A stretch of 64,000 nucleotides of DNA from positions 4,336,926 through 4,400,925 of the forward strand of contig OZ007506.1 of NCBI GenBank assembly GCA_963931865.1, in the 5' to 3' direction. The translations under genes were made by a program, and so were the position numbers. This DNA is from Axinella damicornis. Its lineage: Eukaryota; Porifera; Demospongiae; Axinellida; Axinellidae. This document shows positions 21,137 through 56,200 of the stretch, one piece after another; positions within the stretch are counted from its first letter, which is position 1, and each line of letters begins with the position of its first letter. The notes below the pieces were generated by a model that ran no database searches, was not told where the DNA came from, and worked only from the letters and a program-made list of their open reading frames with translations.

Positions 21137-21705
21137 GCCTCGTCCCAAGCCTAGATTACTGCCCCCACATGTCAGTCCTCAGCCCAAACCCATGCAGACA
21201 ACAGATCCCTCCTCAGCCCAAACCCAGACAACTACTCCCTCCTCGGCCCAAACCCAGACAACAGATCCCTCCTCAGCCCAAAACCAGACAACAGATCCCT
21301 CCTCGGCCCAAACCCGGACAACAAATCCCTCCTCAGCCCAAACCCAGACAACTATAGCTACTCCCTCCTCAGCCCAAACCCAGACAACAGATCCCTCCTC
21401 AGCCCAAACCCAGCAGTGAAGGAGGAGGGACCTTGTTAGATTTGAGCAGAAGCAGCCCACTTCACAGCCACCTGGTCTGACCATTGGTGGGGGAGACCTC
21501 ACTGGAGGGCTACTGGGCATGCTGAATGAGGGGGGCGGGGCCACACAGCAAAACACAGCTCCAGGTGTGTATAATATTGTGTACGGATGTCTTTCGCACA
21601 GAATATATATATGTATGGGGGATGAAACTCATTGAGTCCCTCCAACCCTGCTGTGACAGCCATCACTCTCTCTGCTACCAATTCCTCCTCTTTTTCCATG
21701 ACCGA

Positions 21706-21742
<37 letters not shown>

Positions 21743-22835
21743 GCTGAAAGGTGATGGTGATGACCTGTTTGACATGTTATGTTATGGCAGAACCACTTAC
21801 CTATTATCAGAATAAGACAACTTTTCCCTCCCACTACCCTCTCCTATCCCTCTCCCCAGGCATTCCAACGCCAGCTTCTCTCTCCCTCTGGTAGCACTAT
21901 TCCTCCCAACAACACTGCATGGGAGCGTCACACAAACCATCAACATCGCAAACCCACAGAAGGTAGTTATAGCAGTAATGTGTACGTTATCAGTGTTGCT
22001 GACGTGGCTTAGTGGACTCCATGTCTCAAGGCATGCAGGAGACCGTATTATACTATAACGAGAAGGAGCGTCAAACCATGGCCAGTTGCTGTGTATCAGT
22101 GTTACAAGTTCAGGAACAAGGGGAGATCAATAACTTTCCGCCACAACTAGCGCAATAGGGTATTATCTTTTATAGATAACTTATGAGATGCTTGGTAATG
22201 TTCCAGTGCTATAATATTATTTGGTTGTTGCATAGTAATTATCGTATACACTCTGTGTCTTGAATGAAAAGTGTAATTATTGATGTATGATGCGTGAAGG
22301 AAACTATGAGAAAGAGGATCAAAAAAGGAGGATGTCAAGTTGACAATAGCATCTCGTCAGAGTTGCAGCTGTTAACATGGGGTACTATTAGAAGGGTTTT
22401 CCAAATTGCAATCATGACAGCAAGGAACTATATGTTTAGGTGATTGGTAGCTTCGTGTTTAGACAAACTCCAGCGAAACTGAAAAAGTTATGTTGACTTA
22501 AATCTGAAACTAGAGGTGTTCATAGAACACATACCCCGCGCTGAACATCAGGCCAGGATGCATGCAGTGCAGCTACAATCGACGTGACATCTCTGCCGAT
22601 GCGCAACGGCGAACAGGGCTAGCTGCTATCGCATATACTGTGTTCGTGTATGGCCATATCCAAGGTGTGGGAGTGACAGCTTACCGTATATACTATATTG
22701 TGAAGCTGGAGAGGTGGGGCCAAATGTTACGAATAATAGGAAATAGCTGGATAAAACAGCCGAAACAATAGCCATGATGTCTGTGAAGTACATAGATCGT
22801 GAGAAAGCACTGTTTCCTAGCGGTCATCTCGAAGC
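21137..22835. other. Region after the integrase fragment, possible extra exons
   Basis: Contains a Gln/Pro-coding minisatellite (21190-21418), a possible exon at about 21420-21563 (frame with TIGGGDLTGGLLGMLNEG before a GTGTGT donor), a poly-G run (21706-21741) and a possible exon at 21861-21961 between CCCCAG and GTAGTT. I could not assign these to a family, and the frames do not connect cleanly. The rest, to 22835, shows no gene. Confidence 0.3.
21190..21418. repeat. 30-bp minisatellite (CAGACAACAGATCCCTCCTC units)
   Basis: About eight units of CAGACAACAGATCCCTCCTC plus AGCCCAAACC, with variants. Two forward frames stay open through most of it (Pro/Gln-rich or Thr/Gln-rich), so frame openness does not prove coding. 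Confidence 0.9.
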
Positions 22836-25537
22836 ATGAAGTTTCCAAATGCACTGCGTGTCCTGTTCTTGAAGTCACGAAGAGGTGGAGCCATATGCTG
22901 CAATATTATCGTTGAAGCGAGTGAGACGTTCGAAGGCCAGGAGGCTCTTCTGTGTGAGGGCACCTGCCAGAAATGGCTCCATAGATGGTGTGCAGGTGTA
23001 CACAAAGAGAATTACCGAGACCTAGCTTCAAGTGATAAGCCGTTCGTCTGTCCCTCGTGCTCTCTAGCTGAACACCGTCGAATGATAACTACGTTACTGG
23101 AGACAGTGGAATACCTCAAGGAGGAGGTCAAACAGTTGAAGGAGGAGAAGCTTGCCACACCACGGCTGTATTCTGCAAAGAACTCTGACGCTGCTAACAA
23201 GGTCCCTCATGAAGTGCCAATTGAATCCTCGCCAGCTGCTCAGGTGAAGGAGGGTGAGAAACCATGGCATACTGTCATCAGGAAAGACAAGCGAGGAAGC
23301 AAAGTGAGGAAGGACAACAGTAACAAGAATGGGAAGCAAAAGAGCAGTGGCCAGCCTAACTACCAAAGGAACAGGAGGCATAGTGCGCCAGTCCAAGGTC
23401 AGAGTACCTCAACCTCAGGTTCTCAACAACGTATAAAGGTATCTGGTGTCCGCAGAATTTGGGGCACTTTGAGAAGTTGTACACAAGGTACTGTCAAAAA
23501 TGTTCTCAAAAGATTTACCACTTACCTTTTCAAAAGAGCTAAAAGGTCTGGATCTTCATTGCACAACTCCCAATACAAACATGCTCGAAATAAAGTAATT
23601 TCCCAGCTACGTCAAGCTAAGAAAAGATACTTTCGCAGACTTAATCCAAATGATGCCAAGCAATTCTGGAAGACTGTCAAAGTCCTCAGTAACAACGATA
23701 GCTCAGTTGGAACATTAACACACAACAATTCTCCCTGCTACTCTGATGTAGATAAAGCCAATGCACTCAATGCTTTCTTCTCCAGCTGTTTCAACCAGTC
23801 TTGCCACCCTATCTCCACTACAAACCCTACTACAGTCCCTGAGTGCCCACCTGCTTTACTATGTACTGAGGCCGAGGTTTGTCAGTTACTCAAATCTCTA
23901 GATTGCTCAAAAGCCAGTGGGCCAGACGGTATCTCAGCACGTATGTTGAAGTCTACAGCTAGTGCAATTGCACCCTCTGTCACCAAGTTGTTCAACTGTT
24001 CGATTAAGTGTGGTCACCCTCCTTCCGCCTGGAAATTTTCCTCTGTCGTTCCCATCCCCAAAGTGGCCAAGGCCCAAAGTACATCTGACTTCAGACCTAT
24101 ATCTCTCCTATCTATCTTGAGCAAAGCCTTGGAACGCCATTTTTACAACCTCATAAGCAACCATCTCTTGATTACCTGTCCGCTGGCTGATTCCCAATGG
24201 GGATTTCAGCCAGGAAAGTCCACGGTGTCTGCACTTTTGCATACAACACATGATTGGCTCCAACAGCTTGAAATGGGAACAGAAATCGGTGCAATCTTCT
24301 TTGATTTCAAGAAGGCGTTCGATACTGTCCCTCACTTACCTCTACTTGAAAAACTTGAACAGCTTGGTTTGGATCCCTGCATTGTTACATGGATTCACAA
24401 CTACTTGGCTGAGAGACGCCAGGCTGTAGTCCTAAATGGTGCATCCTCCCAGTCAGCTCATGTGATATCTGGTGTCCCGCAAGGCTCAATACTTGGCCCT
24501 CTTCTCTTTCTCATCTATATTGATGACATTACTCACGCAAACATCTCAGAGGAATCCAAGATTGTTATTTATGCCGATGACATTTTGCTATACCGTCCTA
24601 TATCCTCAAAGGAGGACTATGTGGCTCTTCAATCTGACATTGATGCCTTGAGTAATTGGACCACTCGAAATTTCATGACGTTTAACACCACTAAGTGCAA
24701 GTTCATGCTAATCTCCAGAAAGAGAAGTCACTATGTTCCAACCACTCCACTCTCTCTCAATGGATGCATCCTTGAAAAAGTATCATCTTTCAAATATCTG
24801 GGAATGATAATATCCTCTGACCTATCCTGGTCAGAACACATTCAGCGTGCATGTGGCAAGGCAAGAAAGATCATTGGCCTTCTTTACAGGCGATACTACC
24901 ATCATGCGGATAGCAGAACCCTACTCCAGCTGTATGCTTCCCTGGTCCGGCCCCATGTTGAATACGCCGCACCAGTGTGGGACCCACACTTGGCACAGGA
25001 CATAAATATGCTCGAGAATGTGCAAAAGTTTGGTCTACGTGTCTGTTCAAAACAGTGGGACACTGGCTACAGTGAGCTCTTAAACATGTGTAATCTCTCA
25101 ACCCTGGAAAATCGTCGACTCTACCTAAAGCTCTGCCATCTTTTCAAAATTGTCAATGGACTGTGTTACTTTCCCTCTGGTGTTATAGTTCCCAGGCATA
25201 ATCCTTCACATGCAATGCGTCCGCTTATGCTTGAGCAACCCTTTGCCAGGACAAATTGCTTTCAGCATTCATTCATCCCGGACTCTGTGCGGAAATGGAA
25301 CTACCTACCAGATTACGTGGTACGTGCAGCTAACTACCCTAATTTCAAACATTTACTTAGACCATTCACTTAGTTTAATCGTATATGAATACCATAAGAG
25401 TACATTAGAATCAGTGTTGTAACCACGCTTATCATTTTGTGTTTGTGTATCATTGCTTATTGATACTCCTGGGTGCAATAACATTAGCTTTATGCTATTT
25501 TGTATACCCTGTGCTTCTTTGGCATAAACTTTCATAG

Positions 25538-25571
<34 letters not shown>
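22747..25571 (+). mobile_element. Non-LTR retrotransposon (CR1/Jockey-like) with poly-A tail
   Basis: The element carries the 845-codon ORF, a 165-base 3' UTR and a run of 34 A ending near 25571. An imperfect direct repeat of about 26 bases lies just upstream (22722-22746, AAATGTTACGAATAATAGG...) and just after the poly-A (AAATGTTATGAATAGGTAGG...). I take this as an aged target duplication, and it sets the tentative 5' end. A 3' copy lies at 17797-17934 (-), and a related but different LINE remnant lies at about 30480-31201. Confidence 0.75.
22836..25373 (+). CDS. LINE protein: PHD-like N-terminus fused to reverse transcriptase, no endonuclease
   Basis: 845 aa. Residues about 25-75 form a Cys/His array like a PHD or related treble-clef finger (CEGTCQKWLHRWCAGVH, then CPSC). 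A coiled, Lys/Glu-rich stretch with LKEEVKQLKEEK follows, then a basic linker to about 200. Residues about 245-260 hold QAKKRYFRRLN, typical of the segment just before LINE reverse transcriptases. The RT carries DGISARMLK, FFDFKKAFDTVPH (about 487), GVPQGSILGPLLF (about 547) and the catalytic YADD (about 579). After it come the KYLGMIISSDLSW and VRPHVEYAAPVWDP blocks. The AP-type endonuclease expected between the ORF1-like part and the RT is missing, so this looks like an internal deletion that stayed in frame. Such a copy could move only with help in trans. The start is the first ATG of the frame. Confidence 0.85.
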   Translation: MKFPNALRVLFLKSRRGGAICCNIIVEASETFEGQEALLCEGTCQKWLHRWCAGVHKENYRDLASSDKPFVCPSCSLAEHRRMITTLLETVEYLKEEVKQLKEEKLATPRLYSAKNSDAANKVPHEVPIESSPAAQVKEGEKPWHTVIRKDKRGSKVRKDNSNKNGKQKSSGQPNYQRNRRHSAPVQGQSTSTSGSQQRIKVSGVRRIWGTLRSCTQGTVKNVLKRFTTYLFKRAKRSGSSLHNSQYKHARNKVISQLRQAKKRYFRRLNPNDAKQFWKTVKVLSNNDSSVGTLTHNNSPCYSDVDKANALNAFFSSCFNQSCHPISTTNPTTVPECPPALLCTEAEVCQLLKSLDCSKASGPDGISARMLKSTASAIAPSVTKLFNCSIKCGHPPSAWKFSSVVPIPKVAKAQSTSDFRPISLLSILSKALERHFYNLISNHLLITCPLADSQWGFQPGKSTVSALLHTTHDWLQQLEMGTEIGAIFFDFKKAFDTVPHLPLLEKLEQLGLDPCIVTWIHNYLAERRQAVVLNGASSQSAHVISGVPQGSILGPLLFLIYIDDITHANISEESKIVIYADDILLYRPISSKEDYVALQSDIDALSNWTTRNFMTFNTTKCKFMLISRKRSHYVPTTPLSLNGCILEKVSSFKYLGMIISSDLSWSEHIQRACGKARKIIGLLYRRYYHHADSRTLLQLYASLVRPHVEYAAPVWDPHLAQDINMLENVQKFGLRVCSKQWDTGYSELLNMCNLSTLENRRLYLKLCHLFKIVNGLCYFPSGVIVPRHNPSHAMRPLMLEQPFARTNCFQHSFIPDSVRKWNYLPDYVVRAANYPNFKHLLRPFT

Positions 25572-25574
<3 letters not shown>

Positions 25575-27287
25575 TTATGAATAGGTAGGAAATAGCCGAA
25601 ATACAGCGAAACGGAGCGCCTTGACAGGTACACATAGAGCAGTTTTTTGCTATTTGCTATTGTTTGACTCCATTTGGATGTTTTTTGAGGGTCTATGTGG
25701 CGAGATTTTTGCAGTGGACAGACACATTTGCAGTGGACAGACTGACGACAAAACCGATTGCTTAACCCCGCTTCGCGCATGCGCGCGCGGGGTAATAATG
25801 CTGCCAGTATAGTAACTGCATGAGCTATCAGAAGCTAAGAGAACTTCTAATGTTGCAGGGGTCAACCTCAGCTGCAGTGTGAACTGTCGATCAGCTTGTC
25901 CAACAGCTAAAATGGTGTATGAGGTCCCCGATCACTATGTTGACAACGGAAGGGAGGTTTTGCTGTTTTATTACCGCAATTCAAAGATGGAAAACTGACC
26001 AGTGAACTCACCCTCCTTCCTATATATGCTCCGAGCACTTCGTTGAATACTTGAAACTCCTCCCTCCACGAATGATGATCCTTCCTTGGCTTCTTTGTTG
26101 CAGTATACAGGTACAGTCCTGCAAATCAGTCTCGTTGCAGCAAGTGGTCTTTCACTAATTTCCGTTCCCAGACTGCTGGGAACGAGAACAGGCCTAGTGC
26201 TAATTTCAGGAACAAAAGCACCTTTCGTAAGGGACAGGGGACAAGACAAAGAATTCCGGGACAGTCCCGGACATTTCAGGACACTTGGCAACTATACGGT
26301 TACAGTAGTTATAGCATTCATAATATGTGACGGGAAATGCCATTGGATACCCATCGTCAGTAACCTTTGCTTTGAGAGGGGAGTTATAGCTAAATGAAAT
26401 TTTCATGCCTTTAATTAATTGACGGTGGCAGTTCCCTCACAGATGTTTAGTGGTTAAGATTGCATAATATTATGGTTGTAAATCTTGTAGATAATCTGGG
26501 CCAGCTTCCTCTCAAGTTGCCTTATGCAATTAGTCCCTGAAACAGTGAAACCCCCAATTCTAACCACCGTCTCCAGCTTGTCAGCAACCAGGGTAGCTTG
26601 CAGTGTGCAACCATTCAGGGTAACCAATCTGTGGTTAAAACAACTCATTTGTTTTTGCAGTGATAATTATTATATATGATCGACAGGCCGCCGTCACTAT
26701 TTTCTGATTTATCAGAAGAAGAGTAAAACTTACCGAGCAGAATATAGGTGGCCACAGGCACTGGACACCAATGACAAAGAATTAGACCAGCTGTAGTAGC
26801 ATGCATGCATGTGCAGAGGGAATGCCAGATAGCCTACTGGAATCACAACGACAGCAGCATATGATTTTTGCTAATTGAAAACGCTCTCATGCCTGGATAT
26901 CACGGTTGCCATGTGGGTGACAAATATAATGTGACCCTACAATATGTGGTCCCGCCAAGTCACTAATTAGTAGTCTACGCACACCGCATTCGCTATGTAC
27001 TCTTGTAAGTGGACGCGATTGCTAACGAGCGGCCTTGCTATTAAACGCCGGGCGTTATCCCCTCCCAGCTACAAGTACAGAGCTTTGCATGTCCGGAGGC
27101 AAAGTAGATAGGAGGGGTCTCTCAACGATGTGATTGAATTAGCACGCACTTCTCTGTACACTAATCGAATCACCTCTTTAAGAGACCCCACCTATCGATC
27201 TACCTTTTGCCTCAACCTGCAAAGGTCTGTAGTTATTGCCACTGCCTATTCGGAGTCTCGTCGTTTACGCGCTAATTAAATTGTGGA
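25572..27287. other. Region upstream of ATP7 copy A
   Basis: No gene was recognised. It holds a GC-rich ORF-free stretch, a GTCCCGG-type repeat block (about 26240-26290, related to about 12650), and a foldback at 27098-27211 that sits about 80 bases before the ATP7 start. Confidence 0.5.
27098..27211. repeat. Foldback immediately upstream of the ATP7-A start
   Basis: The arm GGCAAAGTAGATAGGAGGGG (left) pairs with GATCTACCTTTTGCC (right), and GGTCTCTCAACG pairs with TTTAAGAGACCCC. The whole pairs over about 45 bases with mismatches. It lies in the presumed promoter or 5' UTR. Confidence 0.7.
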
Positions 27288-50601
<23,314 letters not shown>

Positions 50602-51037
50602 TTAGAAGTAGTTTACAGGCAATACTACCCATGTGCCTGATTTCCATCTACAATGTATATAGTAGTGTTACATTGCACTCAAATTACCTTGCTCATTGCA
50701 CTGTGTCACCTGATTTGTATACAGTCTTGAATGCCTTCTAACTTGTGTGCACTTGCTCATGCAAAGATTTGTCGGATCCCTGCTTTTGCTCAGTTTGCAT
50801 AGCTTGGAAGATTCCTCTGCTTGAGGGTGTCCAGTAGTTTATACAGTACAAGGGTGATCACTGACTGACAGCAATAGAGGATGTAGATATATACATCGAG
50901 GAGATTAACAAATACCTAAAACTATTCCGAGATGGAGTCTGATGTCATCGCTGGCCCTCATAACAGTTTAACCATGCACATTAATCAGTATTTCTTCTGC
51001 ATGTTTTCTGTGTAGAGCTACCTAAACCTGTTTTCTG

Positions 51038-51157
51038 CACTGTTAAAATGAAGTGCTACATCAGCACCAAAGGTGTCACTTTTGGAACAATTTTCCATTG
51101 AAATTGTTCCAAAAGTGACACACTTGGTGCTGATGTAGCACTTCATTTGTAACAGTG
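51038..51157. repeat. Foldback between the ATP7 genes
   Basis: CACTGTTAAAATGAAGTGCT and GAAGTGCTACATCAGCACCA pair with inverse copies, and TGTCACTTTTGGAACAATTT also pairs. Arms of about 55 bases are nearly perfect with a very short loop. Confidence 0.85.
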
Positions 51158-51654
51158 TGCCTAATTGGTTCATTAGCTAGCTATGAGAGTAAAAAAACAT
51201 TAAAAATGCAGCAACGGCAAAAGTAGGGAAACAAGGTATAGGGTTGATAGCATAAAACGGTTCAGTATACAGCCCACCCTGCATATATATATATATATGT
51301 AGGGAGGTATCATAGAGTTGGTAGACTTGACAATCTATAGGCATATAAGCAGACACGCAAAATATATGACAAGAGTAAATGCGTAGATGTATATAGGGCT
51401 ATATAGCAGAACAGCAGAGTAGGAAACAAGGTGGGAGGAACTTTATATATACAACCCCTTACATCAATACATTAAGATTTTAACCGTGTGTTTGTGTGTC
51501 TGTAACGGAAGTGGGATGTTCGTGGGGCGGGACGCCGGACTAGACTATAGTGACGCGCGACCTTCGTACTTTACTTTTGCAATTGTTTACTGAACCTCGA
51601 ACTCCGCGAAGAATGTTCGGGCCCGGGCATGGCATGGGCTGGAATCCAGCAAGT

Positions 51655-51920
51655 GCAATCGGGGAGCAGCAGTTGAAGCGGACGCAATCGGGCAGTAGCA
51701 GCCGAAGCGGACGCGATCGAGAGCAGCAGCTGAAGCGGACGCAAGCGGCGAGCAGCAGCTGAAGAGGGCCAATCGGAGAGCAGCACTGCTGGAAGCGGAG
51801 GCAAACGGGGAGCAGCAGTTGAAGCGGATGCCGCAATCGGGCCCGGGAGCAGCAGCTGAAGCCGACACAAGCGGCGAGCAGCAGCTGAAGCGGACGCAAT
51901 CGGGAAGCAGCTCTGCACAG
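51655..51920. repeat. Minisatellite, GCAGCAGCTGAAGCGGACGC units
   Basis: About nine units of GAGCAGCAG(C/T)TGAAGCGGACGCAA with CGGGC spacers, about 30 bp each and variable. It is open in several frames on both strands because the unit length is close to a multiple of 3. Confidence 0.9.
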
Positions 51921-52153
51921 AGAGCTGTCCGGCGCCGGATTACGCATGCCGGTAGGCGAACGAAGGGAAAGTAGCTGAGCGAGCGAAGCGAGCTCAGCTA
52001 CTTGTATCTTTTTATGTCATTGTATTATGCAGAAGATAGGTAGGGTGGGGTTGTATATAATTATACAGATGTTATCACTACATCTCGATACATTTTAGTT
52101 GTTTACATTTTGGGGGCGGCATACTTGCGTACCTAGTCTTGAGTTCAAAGTTG

Positions 52154-52630
52154 TTTTTTTTGTGTGTTTTTTTCCGGTCAAAAAGAATTGTGGGTCAACC
52201 ACAGATACAGGACAAAAGTCATACAAATGTATAAAAAACAACACTATCAGCACTGTCGGGAAAGTTAGCTCAAGGCATAGATACATACAAATGTTCAAAT
52301 GTTCACCAGTTGGCTACTGGTTCTCATATGGCACCTGGCCTTCGGTGGATGCCAGGGTCAGGTCTTCCTCAAAAAAAGGATGGTTTCAAGGTGAGCGCTT
52401 TGACCAGTCCTCCAACACGGCTTGAACCCTTCAGTAACGCTGCTTAACTCGCGGAAGCTAGCTATAGCAATGCTGTGTGCACACCAAAGCCCATACACAT
52501 GCAGGCCGTACACACAGACATTTACCCCACCAGAAAAGCAAACACCACTTCTGGGGATCGAACCTGCGGCACCACCGCCTAGCTGGGCTCCCAGTCAAGA
52601 TATTATCCCACTACGCCAATCCACCACCCA
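52154..52630 (-). mobile_element. tRNA-derived SINE with 16-bp target duplication
   Basis: On the minus strand near 52616 lies TGGCGTAGTGG (pol III A box), and about 45 bases on GGTTCGATCCCC (B box), spaced as in a tRNA. The unit ends in an A-rich tail (T-rich on plus at about 52154-52172). CTTGAGTTCAAAGTTG is directly repeated at 52138-52153 and 52631-52646. A similar CTTGAGTTCAAAGTT occurs at about 54598, so the target itself may be repetitive. Confidence 0.8.
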
Positions 52631-52963
52631 CTTGAGTTCAAAGTTGATTTGTGCGCATGCGTACGTTTGTGAAAACGGCGCCGCAAATAAAGCCATAGGT
52701 CTAGCTTGAGGGAGTGGTTTCGAGCGCCAAAAAGCTGTGTGGTGTGCACTTCATGAATGCTGCTGTTTTGTGCGAACACCGTCGTGAGAGAGTCGTGCAA
52801 TTTCGAACTAGCGTGTCTAAAGAAGGAAAAGTAGAAAACCGGTTTGGCGACTTCCTGTCTGGTTCTGTACATGTACCTTCGCGATGCGACACTGCAAGTC
52901 TTGGGAGGCTAATGAAACATTGGAAGCTAATTGATAGCTGTTACAAAGCTTAGGCTATGTGTT

Positions 52964-53144
52964 GCGAAGTGGTTATTGGTCCGGCAGGAAGTAGGGCGAT
53001 CGCTTAGGGTAGCTAGCTATACGACGTGGATATTGTCCGGTAGGAAGTACATACTTTTTAGGTACATGTACCAGAAACGCGCGCGCATCTAGAACCTGGC
53101 CCCAACCCATCGCCCTACTTCCTGCCGGACCAATAACCACTTCG
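52964..53144. repeat. Foldback just upstream of the ATP7-B start
   Basis: CGAAGTGGTTATTGGTCCGG (continuing CAGGAAGTAGGGCGAT) pairs perfectly with its inverse at 53109-53144, leaving a loop of about 105 bases. It ends 69 bases before the ATG at 53213. Confidence 0.85.
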
Positions 53145-53212
53145 TTTTGCGATTACACTCGGCGGCCATTGAAGACCAAATTGTTTGTGAACGGCTGAAC
53201 GCGTTTTGTACA

Positions 53213-56200
53213 ATGGCTGCATCCACTACGACGGTGCTCGTTTTCTGCGTCAACGCCGACCCAGGCGCCTTGCAAGAACGCCTATTAACCAGCGCTCCAC
53301 TCGAAAGAACCGAAGGAGTGGCGTGTTCGGATTCTCTTGCTATGTTAACATTTGGCGTTTGCGAAGACTACGCAACCGCTTGCCGAGAAGGATTAGAGGC
53401 GAGCGGGATTGAGGGTTATGTCTCCTCGCCTTTGGGTCCATCAAACCACGCTGCCGTCATCTCAATCGAAGGGATGACATGCAACTCATGTGTAAAGCTG
53501 ATTGAGAGCACCGTTTCGCCTATTGAGGGGGTGAGAGGGATCAGCGTCTCCCTGAAACACAAGCAGGGGTTCCTGCAGTTCAATCCGCAGTTGCAAACTG
53601 CCGAGCAGGTAGCAACAACAATCTATGACATGGGTTTTGATGCGCAGGTGATTGCTAACTACACACCGAATTTTGGGAGTGGAGCCGGCCCAGCAATGCT
53701 CGAGACGTCGCATGGTTTGCCAGAGGACGGCCGTGTCGTGGTGATTAGTGTTGATGGTATGGTGTGCCACTCCTGTGTACAGAACATTGAAACAAACATT
53801 GGCAAAATGAAGGGTGTTCATAAAATCGAAGTCTCTCTAAGTCAGAAAAATGCCAGAGTACAGTACAACCCTTCAATGACCACTCCAAACAAACTGTGTG
53901 ATGCGATAGAAGAAATTGGTTTTGATGCAAAAATGCAAGGCATGCCAAATGTGGAAGTTGAGAAGGCTATAAAATCGGTCCAAGTCTGCACTCTGGGTAT
54001 CGAGGGGATGACGTGTCACTCGTGTGTAAGTCTGATTGAGTCCACAGTGGGGGAGGTGAGGGGGGTGGTGGGTGTGAGTGTGTCACTGGAGGAGAGGCGG
54101 GGCACAGTGGAGTATGACAGCACAGTCGTGACGCCGGAGGAGATCAAGAACACAGTGGAAGACATGGGATTCATAGCAACTATTTCAGGTAAGTGAATTA
54201 GACAAACTTTACTTAAGTGTGGATGGATTTTATCCATAAAATGGTTGGTAGACATAAAAAAATTTTGAGAAGTAATGATAGTATTGTTCAAATTCACCCA
54301 TTGGAATGTGCGATTTTGGTGATATATCACTGATGACGTGCGTACGTCTTACCATAACAATGTAGGGATAGCAGAGTGGCAAAAAGGAGATAGCTATAAT
54401 TAAAAAAAGATACATAAGAGGGTTGTATACTGAACTGTTTTATCCTACCTTGTTTCCCTATATGTTTTGCCGTTCTGCTCTCCCTGGTCGTTATACATTA
54501 AATTTGTATTACATGTACGGTTACTTAAGCAGTTGGTAGTGATACCCTAACCATACCTGACTGGCATTCACTCCACACAGAGTACAGTACCGATAGTCTT
54601 GAGTTCAAAGTTCAAAGTTGCTTTGTACGTATTAACGCACCATGCACCATCAACTACAAGTCTGAACTGTTTCATATGTTATCAGCATGACGTCGGGGAA
54701 TTGCAATGTTTTGTACGTTACATTGCAGATGCCAGATATGGGTGGACAGATCCACACCGCTTGACTATGACTAGTGTGGGGTTTGTTCACACTCACCCAA
54801 TTACCATGCAATTGTCACATCCAGGAGCGAGTGGCTCATGCATGCACTCCTGTTGTGCGTGGCCATATATACATACGTAACCTATATCTCCTTCACGTCA
54901 TACTCCAGGCATCAGGTGAATGATGGCATTTCTTCTTCAGGCAATTGCCTGCAGAAGACCAACAAAACAAACTAACCGGCACTACATACTTGCTCACGTT
55001 TGCCCCACAACACTTATAGTTGTTGCAATATAAGTTCAATGGTGTGGGAGTACACCACTAACTTTTATCTATCTTAGATAGAGAATGGATATGTCTCCAC
55101 ACAGTTATTATAACTGCAAGGGTACAGCTGTCGCATTTATCTCACTTTGCACCCTTGTCATGTCCATGGCTGCAATACACATGACAGAGAGTGTTGTTAA
55201 ACCAACAATTGTTTTTTTTCCCCGTAGATCGATATGCATGCATGTGCGCACACCCGACGTTGACTTTCATCTCATCAGCCAGTACATACTGGTCAACAAG
55301 GCTCTCAATTTTGAAGGCATTACATAATAAAGTGGCAGAATGCAGGGCATTGAGCCTATAGCTATGTGAGAGTATATATGCAGAGCTTGGAGCCATTGCA
55401 AACACATGCTCTGCATGGCTGTCGTGTAGGTTATGCTTGTGCTTGCACATGCTCTGCATAATTATATTCTCACTCATGCTCACCCCACAATGCCGTGCAT
55501 TCTGCTAGACCTAAGTTTATTATGCACTCAATTACTTACGCATGCGCATTGCGAATGATACATACCGCATACCTATACCTCCAGCACTGTGCATCTGAGA
55601 GGGATGCTCCCAAATTAGTCTTTGACCCTGCAACAGGTGCTGCATTGGATAGACCACATGGCACATAGACGTTGTGTGATTGTATTACAAGTAGTGTTTA
55701 CGCAAGGCCGGTATCAGGGAATCTGTGACTTCACATGCAGGTTATCGACATCTATCTCATCAGCCAGATTAAGCTACATACTGTTCCACAAGGCCTCTCT
55801 GGGCTTTTAATTCTGACATGTTTGCCGTGTGTTCTTGAGTGCATACTGCATTCTGTTCACTGGAGGGAACTAATAGACCTTACAGAGGCAGCGGAAGCAA
55901 TTTGGGATTGGTAGGGCAAAATTTTCACTGCCGAAGGCAGTGTGTAGAGGCGCGTAGTGCCCATCTGTGTTCTGCGCGAAGCGCGAAAAAAATTTCAGGG
56001 TCATTTTTCAGTTGCCTGGATGGGCTCTCGTAGCACCTTCGTGCTTTGCACTGCACAGCCACTGCTCTCTCGTTTCCGTGACCGTAAAGGAAATGTACGC
56101 TGCGCTGATAGCCCACGCCTACTTACAGGCTACGAGTTTTTCGCTGCTTAATTCCTGGCTCCACCCCTTTCTAAATCGCACGTGGTAGTTAGCACGTAAC

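Larger units (their letters stand above)
50602..53212. other. Intergenic region between the two ATP7 copies
   Basis: 2.6 kb holding a foldback (51038-51157), a minisatellite (51655-51920), a tRNA-derived SINE (52154-52630) and a foldback close to the copy B start (52964-53144). No gene was recognised. Short ORFs around 52714-52953 have no family resemblance I can name. Confidence 0.6.

Noticed and set aside
26160..26215. CCGTTCCCAG...CTGGGAACGAG hairpin as another 9-bp-duplication foldback
   Set aside because: The termini lack TAGCCTCG, and the possible flanking repeat does not sit at the hairpin ends.
51540..51947. Leu/Cys/Arg-rich ORFs over the 51.6-kb minisatellite
   Set aside because: A unit length near a multiple of 3 keeps several frames open on both strands. 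No family resemblance.
52714..52953. 79-codon ORF before ATP7-B
   Set aside because: It is protein-like in composition but overlaps an antisense ORF of similar length. I recognise no family and see no splice context.
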